DNA from: Photobacterium sanctipauli
GTDB lineage: Bacteria > Pseudomonadota > Gammaproteobacteria > Enterobacterales > Vibrionaceae
Direction: 5' to 3'
Length of the DNA: 52,728 nt
Assembly: GCF_003026495.1 (NCBI RefSeq)
Contig: NZ_PYMA01000027.1
Coordinates: forward strand, 1-52,728
Shown: positions 42,132-51,360 of the stretch, one piece after another
Numbering within the stretch: the stretch's first letter is position 1
How the letters are laid out: every line of letters starts with the position of its first letter
The notes under the pieces: model-generated
Seen by the model: the letters and a program-made list of their open reading frames with translations, nothing else
Databases searched by the model: none
What the model was told of the DNA's origin: nothing
Made by a program: the position numbers and the translations under genes

Positions 42132-42710
42132 TTAATTCTCGTCATTTTGTTGCTGGCAGCGTTTCTTTATTCGGCTCAAGCTGGTGGAAGTGATCCCCAA
42201 GTAGGAGGCGATCTGGTAGTCACTCAGTCTCTCGGTTAGATCGGGAAAATTACTGGTAAAGAGCAAGTAGCGTTCTTCCGGACTGTGGATAAGCATGAAA
42301 CGCTCTTTGTGTTCTTTGAACTGTAATTGGCGCTCTAGCAGGGTGCGGTATAAGACAGAGTGCTGTTGGCGCCATTCCTTAAGCAAGGCAATGGGTAAGG
42401 CTATCAGCCGGCTGGCGTTAAGTGTTTCCAGTAAGAACGGTGAAGGCATATTGCCAAGCAGGCTTTCGAAACCAATCAGGACATCCTGATCCCAATAGAA
42501 CTCCTTGCTAAATTGCTTTCCCTCGGGGGTAAGGTAGCAGGCATGGCAAATACCGTCATGGAGGAAGTAGCAATAGGTGGGCTCTTCACCTTGGTTGAGT
42601 AGTATATGGCGAGTAGGAAGCTCGAGGGGCTCGCCTTGGTTAGTGGCTTGCTCTATCTCGTGGTCGGTGGCGCCGTGCTGGCGCAAGAAGGCGGTCAGGG
42701 CTGATTTCAT
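42132..42710 (-). CDS. Crp/Fnr-family transcriptional regulator
   Basis: A regulator with an N-terminal cyclic-nucleotide-binding-like beta-roll (LPTRHILLNQGEEPTYCYFLHDG, split) and a C-terminal helix-turn-helix of the Crp type in reduced form (LSDYQIASYLGITSTSLSRIKKR). It lacks the RxS cAMP-binding motif and the Fnr N-terminal cysteines, so the signal is unknown. I prefer the ATG at 42710 (192 residues, beginning MKSALTAFLRQHG); ATG 42746 would add 12 residues and lies directly against the cpdB terminator. Neither start has a good ribosome site. Confidence 0.85.
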   Translation of the reverse strand: MKSALTAFLRQHGATDHEIEQATNQGEPLELPTRHILLNQGEEPTYCYFLHDGICHACYLTPEGKQFSKEFYWDQDVLIGFESLLGNMPSPFLLETLNASRLIALPIALLKEWRQQHSVLYRTLLERQLQFKEHKERFMLIHSPEERYLLFTSNFPDLTERLSDYQIASYLGITSTSLSRIKKRCQQQNDEN

Positions 42711-42746
42711 CGTTTGGCCATGAAAATGGAATGTTGGTATCAGCAT

Positions 42747-42780
42747 AACAAAAAAATACCGCAGCGAATGCTGCGGTATT
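42747..42780 (-). terminator. Terminator after cpdB
   Basis: On the minus strand AATACCGCAGC-ATTC-GCTGCGGTATT followed by TTTTTTGTT. A perfect 11-pair stem, about 26 bases beyond the cpdB stop. Confidence 0.9.
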
Positions 42781-42805
42781 GTTGAATGTAAAAGTAATGA
42801 GGAGG

Positions 42806-44767
42806 TTACTTCTGAAGATCGATGCGGTAGATACCAAAGCCCATCTTATCAGTAGCCACTTTCTCCATTGGGTATTGTGCCTTCTCCTTGATGAACTTCG
42901 TCGCTTTCTCGCTAGGCGATGTTTCAAAAGTGATGTTCAGTTCCTTATCACTCTTCAGAGGCGCAAATTTCCAGTTGTTATCTGCACTTGGTACTACTTG
43001 GCCTTCTTCTTTACTTACGCGGCTAATGTAGTTGGCAACCACGGTGCGGTTCTCATCCGGAGCAGCAAATGCGATGAAGTCCTCGCCCGTGCCAGCGAAC
43101 TTACCACTGTATGCACGGTAGTTGTTGGTCGCAATGATGAACGGCTGGTCTGGGTCAACAGGCTTGCCGTTGAACGTTAGGTTTTGGATACGCTCTGCTT
43201 TGTCGTTAATCAGTTTACAGTCACCATCGAAGCGAGCTGGCTGAGAAACATCAATGCTGTAGTTAACACCATCAATCACGTCGAAGTTGTAAGTACGGAA
43301 GCCATCCCAGTTGATCAGGCCTTGCTGTTCGGTGCTATTTAGGTCGATCTGGTTAAACTGACCGGCAGAACACTCAAGCCAGTTCTTCACATCTTTACCT
43401 GTCACTTTAAGTGCGACTAGCGTATTCGGGTATAGGTAAAGGTCTGCAGCGTTACGGAAGGTCAGCTGACCAGATTCAACTTCGGTAAAGTTCGTTGGAT
43501 CGTTACCACGGCCGCCGGCTTTAAATGGCGCAGCAGCAGATAGGACTGGAATACCGTCTAGATCTGGGTCGCCCTGGATGAAGCGTTCAACATAGTCTTG
43601 CTGAGCAAGGCTAACGATCTGTACTGTTGGGTCATCTTGCACTAGCGCAAGGAAGCTGTACATCACATCGCTAGCTTTACCGATTGGCTGGTTAACAAAC
43701 TCGCGGGTGCCTTTGTGGTCAGCTTCAACGGCTTTCACCATTTTTTCATCAGCATCAACAAGTGGCTTGTTGTTCGCCATATCGAAAATTGGGCGTGCTT
43801 CAGTCTGGGCGCCAGTTACTTTCCAGCTCTCACCGTCTTGTTTTAGAACAAGATCCATCACACCAACGTGGTCACCCCAACGGCCTGGCATGACGGCAGG
43901 GATACCGTTGATAGTCCCTTTTTCGATGTCGGTATTTGGTAAGTTAGCAAAGCCTTCGCTTGGGAATACCGCATGCGAGTGGCCAAAGGCAATTGCATCA
44001 ATACCTTCAACTTCTGTTAGGTAGTAAGACGAGTTCTCAGCCATTGCCTTGTATGGGTCAGATGAAACACCCGAGTGAGGGATCGCAACGATGATGTCTG
44101 CACCTTCAGCTTTCATCTGTGGTACATACTTCTCAGCTGACTCTTTGATGTCTTTCGCGACAACTTTACCTTCTAGGTGCTTCTTATCCCACACCATGAT
44201 TTGTGGCGGAACAAAGCCGATATAGCCGACTTTCACTTCGTGCTCGGCACCGTCGGTGTCTTTGAAGGTGTGGGTCTTGATGATGTAAGGCTGGAACAGC
44301 GGTTCGCCCGTTTTCGCGTCATAAACGTTTGAGCTGATGTAAGGGAAGTCAGCACCGGCTACCGCGCGGTCAAGGAACTCTAGGCCGTAGTTGAATTCGT
44401 GGTTACCAATGTTACCCACTTCATAGTCAAGCTGGTTCATGGCTTTGTAAACCGGGTGGATCTCACCAACTTCCAGGCCTTTTGCGGCCATGTAGTCGCC
44501 CATTGGGCTACCTTGAAGCAGGTCACCGTTATCAACCAGAATGCTATTGGTGACTTCTGACTGTGCTTGCTTTACTAGCGTTGCAGTACGTACCAAGCCA
44601 GTTTTCATAGTTGGCTTGTCTTTGTAGTAGTCGTAGTCCATGACATTAGTATGAATATCAGTGGTTTCTACGATACGTAGCTTGATGGTTTCTGCAGTAG
44701 CTGGGCCTGCGATGGCTAGCATGCCGCCCAAAATCGCTAGCGACAATGGTTTGGCTGATAACTTCAT
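42806..44767 (-). CDS. cpdB: 2',3'-cyclic-nucleotide 2'-phosphodiesterase/3'-nucleotidase CpdB
   Basis: CpdB is a periplasmic metallo-enzyme that opens 2',3'-cyclic nucleotides and removes the 3'-phosphate, allowing use of RNA breakdown products. The 653-residue precursor has a signal peptide ending GPATA (25), then the metallophosphatase domain with ETTDIHTN (D37, H39), GDLLQGSP, GNHEFNYG and the FGHSHAVFP metal ligands, and a 5'-nucleotidase C domain with the substrate stack NNYRAYSGKFAG and NWDGFRTYNFDVIDG. I start at ATG 44767, where GGAGAAAATC precedes and the signal peptide begins; the frame extends upstream without support. Length as in E. coli (647). Confidence 0.96.
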   Translation of the reverse strand: MKLSAKPLSLAILGGMLAIAGPATAETIKLRIVETTDIHTNVMDYDYYKDKPTMKTGLVRTATLVKQAQSEVTNSILVDNGDLLQGSPMGDYMAAKGLEVGEIHPVYKAMNQLDYEVGNIGNHEFNYGLEFLDRAVAGADFPYISSNVYDAKTGEPLFQPYIIKTHTFKDTDGAEHEVKVGYIGFVPPQIMVWDKKHLEGKVVAKDIKESAEKYVPQMKAEGADIIVAIPHSGVSSDPYKAMAENSSYYLTEVEGIDAIAFGHSHAVFPSEGFANLPNTDIEKGTINGIPAVMPGRWGDHVGVMDLVLKQDGESWKVTGAQTEARPIFDMANNKPLVDADEKMVKAVEADHKGTREFVNQPIGKASDVMYSFLALVQDDPTVQIVSLAQQDYVERFIQGDPDLDGIPVLSAAAPFKAGGRGNDPTNFTEVESGQLTFRNAADLYLYPNTLVALKVTGKDVKNWLECSAGQFNQIDLNSTEQQGLINWDGFRTYNFDVIDGVNYSIDVSQPARFDGDCKLINDKAERIQNLTFNGKPVDPDQPFIIATNNYRAYSGKFAGTGEDFIAFAAPDENRTVVANYISRVSKEEGQVVPSADNNWKFAPLKSDKELNITFETSPSEKATKFIKEKAQYPMEKVATDKMGFGIYRIDLQK

Positions 44768-45096
44768 GATTTTCTCCACGATGATAGATACAGGAAAGCG
44801 TGCATAAAGTAACAAAAATGGGGCGATTGTTACGTACATTATTGGCACGAATGTGCTTGGTCTCTCGTTTTTTCTTCAAAAAAGCAGCGCTCTTGTGCGC
44901 TCTGACTTTTTTCTCGGCAATCTTCGTTGCTCATAAAGGTAGACGAAAAAGGCATAAGATAAGTGAAATTGGCCTAACAAGGAGGGAATACAGCCTTTTC
45001 TGCTGCCAAAATGGGGCCACTGACACCGGTTTTAGGTGTTTTTTTCAGGTGATGTCAAATTGTTACTAATCTGGCGTTGGTGGTTAAACTTTTTGG

Positions 45097-45106
45097 TATA
45101 AAAAAT
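45097..45106 (+). promoter_or_regulatory. Shared cys box upstream of cysG
   Basis: TATAAAAAAT begins 23 bases before the cysG -35, the same offset as TATAAAACAT before cysJ. Nine of ten bases agree. Confidence 0.5.
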
Positions 45107-45122
45107 GAAATTTAAGAATTTC
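45107..45122. promoter_or_regulatory. Inverted repeat at the cysG -35
   Basis: GAAATT-TAAG-AATTTC is a perfect 6-base inverted repeat that touches the cys box and overlaps the first bases of the -35. It may be part of an activator site. Confidence 0.4.
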
Positions 45123-45148
45123 AGGTAATATTTGGCCACAACTATAGT
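45120..45148 (+). promoter_or_regulatory. Candidate cysG operon promoter
   Basis: TTCAGG at 45120-45125, 17 bases, then TATAGT at 45143-45148. A weak -35 with a good -10 fits a CysB-dependent promoter. The cysG ATG follows 33 bases later. Confidence 0.5.
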
Positions 45149-45181
45149 GCATCTATCACGGAATTGTAGGTGCATTGATTA

Positions 45182-46603
45182 ATGGAATATTTACCAATAT
45201 TTGCGGACTTGAAGCGACGCCCATGCTTGGTGGTGGGCGGTGGCGATATCGCTTGGCGAAAAGCAAAAATGTTGCTGAGTGCAGGGGCCGACGTCAGGGT
45301 TATTGCCGATGAGCTATCGCCGGACTTTCAATATGCGATAGAGACAAAGCAAGTTGCATATATTGGCGGTGAATTTTCACCTGAGCATTTGAATGGCATC
45401 TTTTTGGCGATTGCCGCGACAGGGCGCAAAGCTATCAATGCGTTGGTGTATCAATCGGCCAACCAACGCCAGGTGTTAGTCAATGTTGTCGATGATACCC
45501 AGCGCTGCAGTTTCATCATTCCTTCTATTATTGACCGCTCGCCAATCATGGTGGCGGTGTCATCTTCTGGTAGAGCACCGGTTTTAGCCCGTTTGGTGCG
45601 CGAACAGCTTGAAGCGCTATTGCCTCAACACTTGGGACGTATGGCCGAGATTGCGGGTGGTTTTCGCTCGCGCCTTGCCACGAAAGTGCGTTCGTTTTCT
45701 GCTCGCCGGCGTTTCTGGGAGCAGGCCTTTTCAGGCCGCTTTGCTTCTCTTGTTGCAACCGGGCAAGAGGCGCAGGCACAACAGGAGTTGGAGCAACTAT
45801 CTAGTGGTATCGAAACGGCAGGTGAAGTTGCGTTGATTGGCGCAGGGCCGGGAGACGCGGGGTTGCTTACTCTGCGCGCCTTGCAATTAATGCAACAAGC
45901 CGATGTCGTTCTATATGACTACTTGGTGTCTGATGAGGTTATGGTGTTGGTTCGCCGTGATGCTGAATTGGTGTGTGTCGGTAAAAAAGCCGGTTTCCAC
46001 AGTGTGCCTCAGGAAAAAACTAACCAGCTGATTGTGCAATATGCCGCCCAAGGCAAGCGTGTTGTCCGCTTAAAAGGAGGCGATCCCTTTGTCTTTGGCC
46101 GAGGGGGCGAAGAGCTGGAAGTGCTTTTTGATGCTGGCATTCCTTTTCAAGTGGTACCGGGTGTCACCGCGGCGGCCGGTGCCACCGCTTATGCCGGTAT
46201 TCCGCTGACCCACCGTGACTATGCGCAAACCGCCATGTTTGTCACTGGCCACCTTAAATCCGATGGCAGCGCGCTTGACTGGTCGACTCTCGCGAGAGGG
46301 AACCAAACCCTTGTCATCTATATGGGGCTGATGAACTCAGCGGATATCCAGCAGCAGCTAATTGCTCATGGGCGAGATGAAACTACCCCAGTCGCTATCA
46401 TCGAGCGCGGTACTCAACAAACGCAAAAAATTCTTAAAGGCCAGCTAAGTGGGCTGGCGGAACTCGCTAAACAGGCCGCTTCACCTTCCCTCATTGTTGT
46501 GGGTGAAGTTGTCACACTTTCAGAAAAACTACATTGGTTCGGTAAGCAGGAGCAGCATTTACACAACGGCAGTGTTGAACCGTCTGTAGTAAAGCTGGCT
46601 TAG
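45182..46603 (+). CDS. cysG: Siroheme synthase CysG (trifunctional)
   Basis: CysG makes siroheme from uroporphyrinogen III. The N-terminal half (1-210) is the precorrin-2 dehydrogenase/ferrochelatase with the NAD loop VVGGGDIAWRKA; the C-terminal half is the SAM-dependent uroporphyrinogen methyltransferase with GAGPGDAGLLTLRAL near 220, RLKGGDPFVFGRGGEE and VVPGVTAAAGATAYAGIPL (split). The 473-residue length is slightly above E. coli CysG (457). It leads the sulfate-activation operon, so cofactor supply for CysI is tied to sulfate use. The cysD ribosome site begins right after its stop. Confidence 0.96.
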   Translation: MEYLPIFADLKRRPCLVVGGGDIAWRKAKMLLSAGADVRVIADELSPDFQYAIETKQVAYIGGEFSPEHLNGIFLAIAATGRKAINALVYQSANQRQVLVNVVDDTQRCSFIIPSIIDRSPIMVAVSSSGRAPVLARLVREQLEALLPQHLGRMAEIAGGFRSRLATKVRSFSARRRFWEQAFSGRFASLVATGQEAQAQQELEQLSSGIETAGEVALIGAGPGDAGLLTLRALQLMQQADVVLYDYLVSDEVMVLVRRDAELVCVGKKAGFHSVPQEKTNQLIVQYAAQGKRVVRLKGGDPFVFGRGGEELEVLFDAGIPFQVVPGVTAAAGATAYAGIPLTHRDYAQTAMFVTGHLKSDGSALDWSTLARGNQTLVIYMGLMNSADIQQQLIAHGRDETTPVAIIERGTQQTQKILKGQLSGLAELAKQAASPSLIVVGEVVTLSEKLHWFGKQEQHLHNGSVEPSVVKLA

Positions 46604-46616
46604 TATGGAGAGAGTA

Positions 46617-47525
46617 ATGGACCCGAAACGACTAACCCACCTCAAGCAGCTGGAAGCGGAAAGTATTCATATTATCCGTGAAGTGGCAGCAGAGTTTGAT
46701 AATCCCGTCATGATGTATTCAATTGGCAAAGACTCTTCTGTGATGCTGCATCTTGCACGTAAGGCATTCTATCCGGGGAAAATACCTTTCCCGCTGTTGC
46801 ATGTGGACACGGATTGGAAATTCCGCGAGATGATTGAATTCCGTGACCGGACGGCGCAAAAGTATGGCTTTGACCTCTTAGTGCATAAAAACCCGGAAGG
46901 GTTAGCGATGGGAGTAAGCCCGTTTACCCATGGCTCGTCAAAGCATACCGATATTATGAAAACCCAAGGGTTGAAGCAGGCCTTGAATAAGTATGGCTTT
47001 GATGCCGCTTTTGGTGGGGCGAGGCGTGACGAGGAAAAATCCCGAGCCAAGGAGCGCGTTTATTCCTTCCGCGATCAAAACCATACCTGGGACCCGAAAA
47101 ACCAGCGCCCAGAGTTATGGAAGACCTACAACGGCCAGATTAATAAAGGGGAGAGTATTCGTGTCTTCCCATTATCAAACTGGACGGAGCTGGACATATG
47201 GCAATACATCTACCTTGAAGGTATCGAGATCGTTCCTCTTTATTTATCGGCAGTACGCCCTGTCGTCGAGCGTGATGGCATGCTGATCATGGTCGACGAT
47301 GACCGAATGAAGCTAAAACCTGGCGAGCAGATCGAACAGAAAAGTGTGCGTTTCCGTACCCTAGGCTGCTATCCACTGACGGGGGCTATTGAGTCTGAGG
47401 CGGATACCCTAACTGGGATCATCGAAGAGATGCTTGTCGCGACTTCGAGTGAACGCCAAGGGCGGGCGATAGACCACGACCAATCTGGCTCGATGGAGCT
47501 GAAAAAACGTCAGGGATACTTCTAA
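46617..47525 (+). CDS. cysD: Sulfate adenylyltransferase subunit 2, CysD
   Basis: CysD is the catalytic subunit of ATP sulfurylase, which makes APS from sulfate and ATP with GTP hydrolysis by CysN. The 302-residue protein has the PP-loop YSIGKDSSVMLHLARKAF (motif at 35-41), the GGARRDEEKSRAKER segment and a C terminus ending MELKKRQGYF, as in E. coli (302 residues). I start at ATG 46617, with GGAGAG five bases upstream; the frame begins earlier at 46605 but that start overlaps the ribosome site. Confidence 0.98.
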   Translation: MDPKRLTHLKQLEAESIHIIREVAAEFDNPVMMYSIGKDSSVMLHLARKAFYPGKIPFPLLHVDTDWKFREMIEFRDRTAQKYGFDLLVHKNPEGLAMGVSPFTHGSSKHTDIMKTQGLKQALNKYGFDAAFGGARRDEEKSRAKERVYSFRDQNHTWDPKNQRPELWKTYNGQINKGESIRVFPLSNWTELDIWQYIYLEGIEIVPLYLSAVRPVVERDGMLIMVDDDRMKLKPGEQIEQKSVRFRTLGCYPLTGAIESEADTLTGIIEEMLVATSSERQGRAIDHDQSGSMELKKRQGYF

Positions 47526-47535
47526 GGAGAGAATA

Positions 47536-48966
47536 ATGAACAGCTCTATTGAACAACAAGTCGCTGAGTTAGGTATCGAAGCATACCTTGACCAGCACCA
47601 GAACAAGTCACTGCTCCGCTTCCTTACTTGCGGGTCGGTAGATGATGGGAAAAGCACCCTGATTGGCCGCTTGCTGCATGATTCTCAACAAATATATGAA
47701 GATCAACTTGCAGCTATCCATGCCGATAGCCAAAAAGTCGGTACGACAGGAGACAAGCCCGATCTAGCTTTGCTTGTTGATGGCCTGCAGGCTGAGCGTG
47801 AGCAGGGAATTACCATTGATGTTGCCTATCGCTACTTTTCGACCAAGCAGCGTAAATTTATTATTGCCGATACGCCAGGGCACGAGCAGTACACCCGAAA
47901 TATGGCAACCGGGGCCTCGACTTGTGATGTTGCTGTCATCTTGATTGATGCCCGTAAAGGCGTGCTTGATCAAACTCGTCGTCACTCGTTCATTGCTAAC
48001 CTGCTGGGGATCCGTCACTTCATTGTGGCGATCAATAAAATGGACCTCGTTGGCTTTGAGCAATCTCGCTTTGAGTCTATCCGTGATGAGTACCTTGCCT
48101 TTGCTGAAAAGCTTAACCCGTCACTCGATATTAAATTGGTGCCCCTTTCTGCCTTAGAAGGCGATAACGTGGTTGACCTGAGTGAACAAACACCTTGGTA
48201 TAACGGTGAATCACTGTTGTCTTTGTTGGAGTCGGTCGATATTGCTAGCCGCAATGGGACTGTGGGCTTCCGTTTGCCGGTTCAGTATGTCAACCGCCCG
48301 AATCTTGACTTCAGAGGGTTTGCAGGCACGGTTGCTGCCGGTGAAATTAGCGTTGGCGATAGCATAACAGCGTTGCCTTCAGGTAAGAGCTCGACTGTCG
48401 AGCGTATTGTGACTTTTGATGGCGACTTGCCTACCGCATTTTCGGGACAGGCGGTCACCGTGACTCTTGCCGATGAGATAGATGTCAGCCGTGGTGACAC
48501 GCTTGTTTCAAGCGGGGAGGTTGTGCCGCTAAGTAACCAATTGCTTGCGGATATAGTATGGATGGCAGAAGCGCCACTGGAGGTCGGCCGCCAATACGAT
48601 ATAAAAGTGGCAGGGAAGAAGACGGTGGGTAGTGTTCAGGCGATACGCTATCAAGTCGACATCAATAACCTCGATACTTTTGATACAGGATCCTTACCGC
48701 TCAATGGTATTGGGTTGTGTGAAGTAGCGTTGACAGAGAATATCGCTGTCGATGCCTACCAAGATAGCCCTGATACCGGAGGTTTCATTGTTATCGATAG
48801 GCTAACGAATGTAACAGTTGGTGCCGGTATGATCCGTGAAGCCCTGAGTGCCGAGCAATCGCAGCCTAATCCTTCAGTTTCAGCGTTTGAAATTGAGCTT
48901 AATGCCCTTATCCGCAAGCACTTCCCGCATTGGGATGCGAAGGATATTAGCAATCTGCTAGGGTAA
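47536..48966 (+). CDS. cysN: Sulfate adenylyltransferase subunit 1, CysN
   Basis: CysN is the GTPase subunit of ATP sulfurylase, related to elongation factor Tu. The 476-residue protein has G1 GSVDDGKST at 33-41, G3 DTPGHEQYTRNM, G4 NKMDLV and beta-barrel domains after about 240. There is no C-terminal CysC fusion; cysC is a separate gene 1.7 kb downstream. AAGGAGAG precedes the ATG. It ends two bases before the SLC13 gene. Confidence 0.98.
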   Translation: MNSSIEQQVAELGIEAYLDQHQNKSLLRFLTCGSVDDGKSTLIGRLLHDSQQIYEDQLAAIHADSQKVGTTGDKPDLALLVDGLQAEREQGITIDVAYRYFSTKQRKFIIADTPGHEQYTRNMATGASTCDVAVILIDARKGVLDQTRRHSFIANLLGIRHFIVAINKMDLVGFEQSRFESIRDEYLAFAEKLNPSLDIKLVPLSALEGDNVVDLSEQTPWYNGESLLSLLESVDIASRNGTVGFRLPVQYVNRPNLDFRGFAGTVAAGEISVGDSITALPSGKSSTVERIVTFDGDLPTAFSGQAVTVTLADEIDVSRGDTLVSSGEVVPLSNQLLADIVWMAEAPLEVGRQYDIKVAGKKTVGSVQAIRYQVDINNLDTFDTGSLPLNGIGLCEVALTENIAVDAYQDSPDTGGFIVIDRLTNVTVGAGMIREALSAEQSQPNPSVSAFEIELNALIRKHFPHWDAKDISNLLG

Positions 48967-48968
48967 TC

Positions 48969-50699
48969 ATGATGGGATGGGAACAAGGAATGGTGCTCGC
49001 CATGCTGGTGGCGATAGTAACCTGCCTTCTTACAACAAAAATCAAGCCAGCATATTTATTTGCTGGTGCGGCGTTTGTGGGATTTCAGGCTGGAATGATT
49101 GATTTGCCGACACTGGCGGGCAACTTCACGAATTCCTCACTACTGACATTGGTGCTACTGATCCTTGTTTCTATCGCCTTAGAAAAAACACGGCTGATAA
49201 GCTGGGTAGGGGCGCAGATATCTCGCGGTGGACAATCGACCGTGGTGGCTAAGTTGGGGCTTTCAACTGCGTTTTTGTCTTCATTCACAAATAACACTGC
49301 GGTTGTGGTTTCGCTGATAGGGGCCATCAAGCGTAACCAAAAACATGCACCATCACGGTTGCTGATCCCATTATCCTATGCCGCGATTTTAGGCGGAACA
49401 CTGACCCTTATTGGTACTTCGACCAATCTGATCATCAATAGCTTTGTGGAGGATGCCGGGTTGCCCAGCCTGGGGTTCTTTGCCCCGACAACAATAGGGC
49501 TAGCGGTATTGGTCGTGGGTTTGCTGATTTTGATCCCGTTAAGCTATTTATTGCCTGTATATGATGACCATAGCCAGGATGAATTGCCTTACTTTTTGGA
49601 AGCGAAAGTAGAAAATGGGTCAGCGTTGGTGGGAAAAAGCGTTGCTGCGAATGGTTTAAGGGCGTTACGCAGATTGTTTTTGGCTGAGATCATCAGGGAC
49701 GGCAAAACCATAGCACCAGTGTGTCCCGATACACAATTGATGGCCGGGGATAGATTGCTGTTCTGCGGTGATATTGAAAGTGTCACCACGCTTCAGGAAA
49801 TAAAAGGATTAACATTGTTTGGTCAGCATCATCTCAACGGCCAATCTATGTTGGAAGTGATAGTAAGCCAATCAGCCGGTATTCGGGGTAGCACATTAAA
49901 AGATGTGAAATTTAGAGAACGCTTCGATGCCGTCGTCGTGGCCATACGTCGAGGCCATGAAAGGTTGGCGGGTGGGCTTGGCAATATAGAGCTCCACGCT
50001 GGTGATACCTTGGTTATTGTGCCAGGAAAAGAGTTCCAAAGTAAAAAGCAGCAACTGAATCGTGAATTTGTTTTGGTGAATGGCCTTGATTCGAGTGCAA
50101 AGCTAGATGGGCGCAAGAGCATCACAGTGTTGCTTGGTTTCTTGGCGGTTATTGCCTCAGCGTTATTGGAGGTTCTTCCAATAATAAATGGTTTGGCTGC
50201 CTATCTGATGCTGCTTATTTTTACGGGCATAATCTCTTTTGCTGAACTGAGGCGCCGCTTCCCAATAGATATAGTGGTGATTGTTGGCTCTGCATTGAGT
50301 CTGGCCCAATTGATGTTATCAAGCGGGCTGTCGGAAAGAATGGGGAGCATGCTGATGTCCACGTTTAATGGTTTTGGCATATACGGTGCATTGATTGCGG
50401 TTTATCTATTAACCTTGGTGTTAACTGAACTCGTCACCAACAATGCAGCTGCGGCTCTGTCATTTCCGATAGCTTATAGCTTAGCGATTAGCTACGGGGT
50501 AGATCCGATGCCATTCATTATGGCTATCCTGTTTGGCGCAAGTGCCAGTTTTATTTCTCCTTATGGTTATCAGACAAACTTACTCGTCTATAGCGTTGGA
50601 AACTATCAGCTGAAAGACTACCTTCGGGTTGGGCTGCCTATTTCTTTGGTCTATTCGATTGTCGTTTTAACCTTGATCCCACAGCTATTCCCTTTTTAA
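48969..50699 (+). CDS. SLC13-family permease with two RCK_C domains, probable sulfate transporter
   Basis: A 576-residue inner-membrane transporter of the SLC13/DASS (arsenite-permease-like) superfamily. About five transmembrane helices precede and five or more follow a central cytoplasmic part (about 200-380) that contains two TrkA-C (RCK_C) domains: NGSALVGKSVAANGLRALRRLF and later IRGSTLKDVKFRERFDAVVVAI, each with the L-x-AGD-x-L-x-x element (AGDRLLFCGD, AGDTLVIVPG). Transport signatures are TNNTAVVVSLIGAIK, GTSTNLIINSF, ELVTNNAAAALSFPIA and SPYGYQTNLLVY. Its place between cysN and cysC suggests sulfate uptake (Na+ coupled), but the substrate is inferred. The start may be ATG 48969 or 48972. 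Confidence 0.88.
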   Translation: MMGWEQGMVLAMLVAIVTCLLTTKIKPAYLFAGAAFVGFQAGMIDLPTLAGNFTNSSLLTLVLLILVSIALEKTRLISWVGAQISRGGQSTVVAKLGLSTAFLSSFTNNTAVVVSLIGAIKRNQKHAPSRLLIPLSYAAILGGTLTLIGTSTNLIINSFVEDAGLPSLGFFAPTTIGLAVLVVGLLILIPLSYLLPVYDDHSQDELPYFLEAKVENGSALVGKSVAANGLRALRRLFLAEIIRDGKTIAPVCPDTQLMAGDRLLFCGDIESVTTLQEIKGLTLFGQHHLNGQSMLEVIVSQSAGIRGSTLKDVKFRERFDAVVVAIRRGHERLAGGLGNIELHAGDTLVIVPGKEFQSKKQQLNREFVLVNGLDSSAKLDGRKSITVLLGFLAVIASALLEVLPIINGLAAYLMLLIFTGIISFAELRRRFPIDIVVIVGSALSLAQLMLSSGLSERMGSMLMSTFNGFGIYGALIAVYLLTLVLTELVTNNAAAALSFPIAYSLAISYGVDPMPFIMAILFGASASFISPYGYQTNLLVYSVGNYQLKDYLRVGLPISLVYSIVVLTLIPQLFPF

Positions 50700-50723
50700 T
50701 AATTGATACAAATGGAGTTGATG

Positions 50724-51341
50724 ATGAGCTCGGTAGTGCAGTCTCATGATAATGAAAATATTGTTTGGCATACTCATCAGGTAGATAAAGCCTATAGGTC
50801 CACTCAAAAAAAGCAGCGGCCTTGTGTGCTGTGGTTTACTGGGCTAAGTGGCGCAGGGAAGTCAACCGTCGCTGGTGCCTTAGAGTCCCGACTTGCGGAA
50901 TTGGGATATCATACATACTTGCTGGATGGTGATAATGTTCGCCATGGCTTGTGCAAAGATCTTGGATTTTCCGCAGAAGACCGACGAGAGAATATCCGCC
51001 GGATTGGCGAGGTTGCTAGGCTAATGGCCGATGCGGGGTTAATTGTGTTAAGTGCATTTATCTCACCTCATCGTCAAGAAAGGCAGTTGGTTCGTGACTT
51101 GTTGCCTACTGGAGAGTTCTTTGAAGTGTTTGTCGATACGCCTCTCGATGTTTGTGAGCAACGCGATCCCAAAGGGCTATATAAGAAAGCGCGAGCAGGG
51201 GAGCTCAGGCAGTTCACTGGTATTGATTCAGAGTATGAAAAGCCCTTACAGCCAGAAATACACCTTTCTGCTGGTGAGCATGATATCGAATCGCTGGTCT
51301 CAATATGTATTGAGGCATTGAGAAAACAACAAGTCATTTAA
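50724..51341 (+). CDS. cysC: Adenylylsulfate kinase CysC
   Basis: CysC phosphorylates APS to PAPS, the substrate of CysH. The 205-residue protein has Walker A FTGLSGAGKST (about 38-48), the LDGDNVRHGL substrate segment, the ISPHRQERQ motif and the lid DPKGLYKKARAGELRQFTG (split). E. coli CysC has 201 residues. Several ATGs cluster at the start; I choose 50724, six bases after GGAG, so the protein starts MSSVVQSHDNENIVWH. Starts at 50703 (TTG), 50712 and 50721 are less likely. Confidence 0.96.
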   Translation: MSSVVQSHDNENIVWHTHQVDKAYRSTQKKQRPCVLWFTGLSGAGKSTVAGALESRLAELGYHTYLLDGDNVRHGLCKDLGFSAEDRRENIRRIGEVARLMADAGLIVLSAFISPHRQERQLVRDLLPTGEFFEVFVDTPLDVCEQRDPKGLYKKARAGELRQFTGIDSEYEKPLQPEIHLSAGEHDIESLVSICIEALRKQQVI

Positions 51342-51360
51342 CCAATAGCAAGGAAAGGGG

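Larger units (their letters stand above)
44768..45181. other. Divergent intergenic region cpdB-cysG
   Basis: 414 bases without a gene. It contains an imperfect A-run/T-run hairpin near 44879-44914 (AGCGC/GCGCT core), an AT-rich part, and the cysG promoter region with a shared cys box and an inverted repeat. No reading frame here has a credible start. Confidence 0.65.

Noticed and set aside
44879..44914. Terminator in the cpdB-cysG gap
   Set aside because: AGCGC/GCGCT with outer A and T runs has five unpaired bases on one side and no gene that it would terminate.
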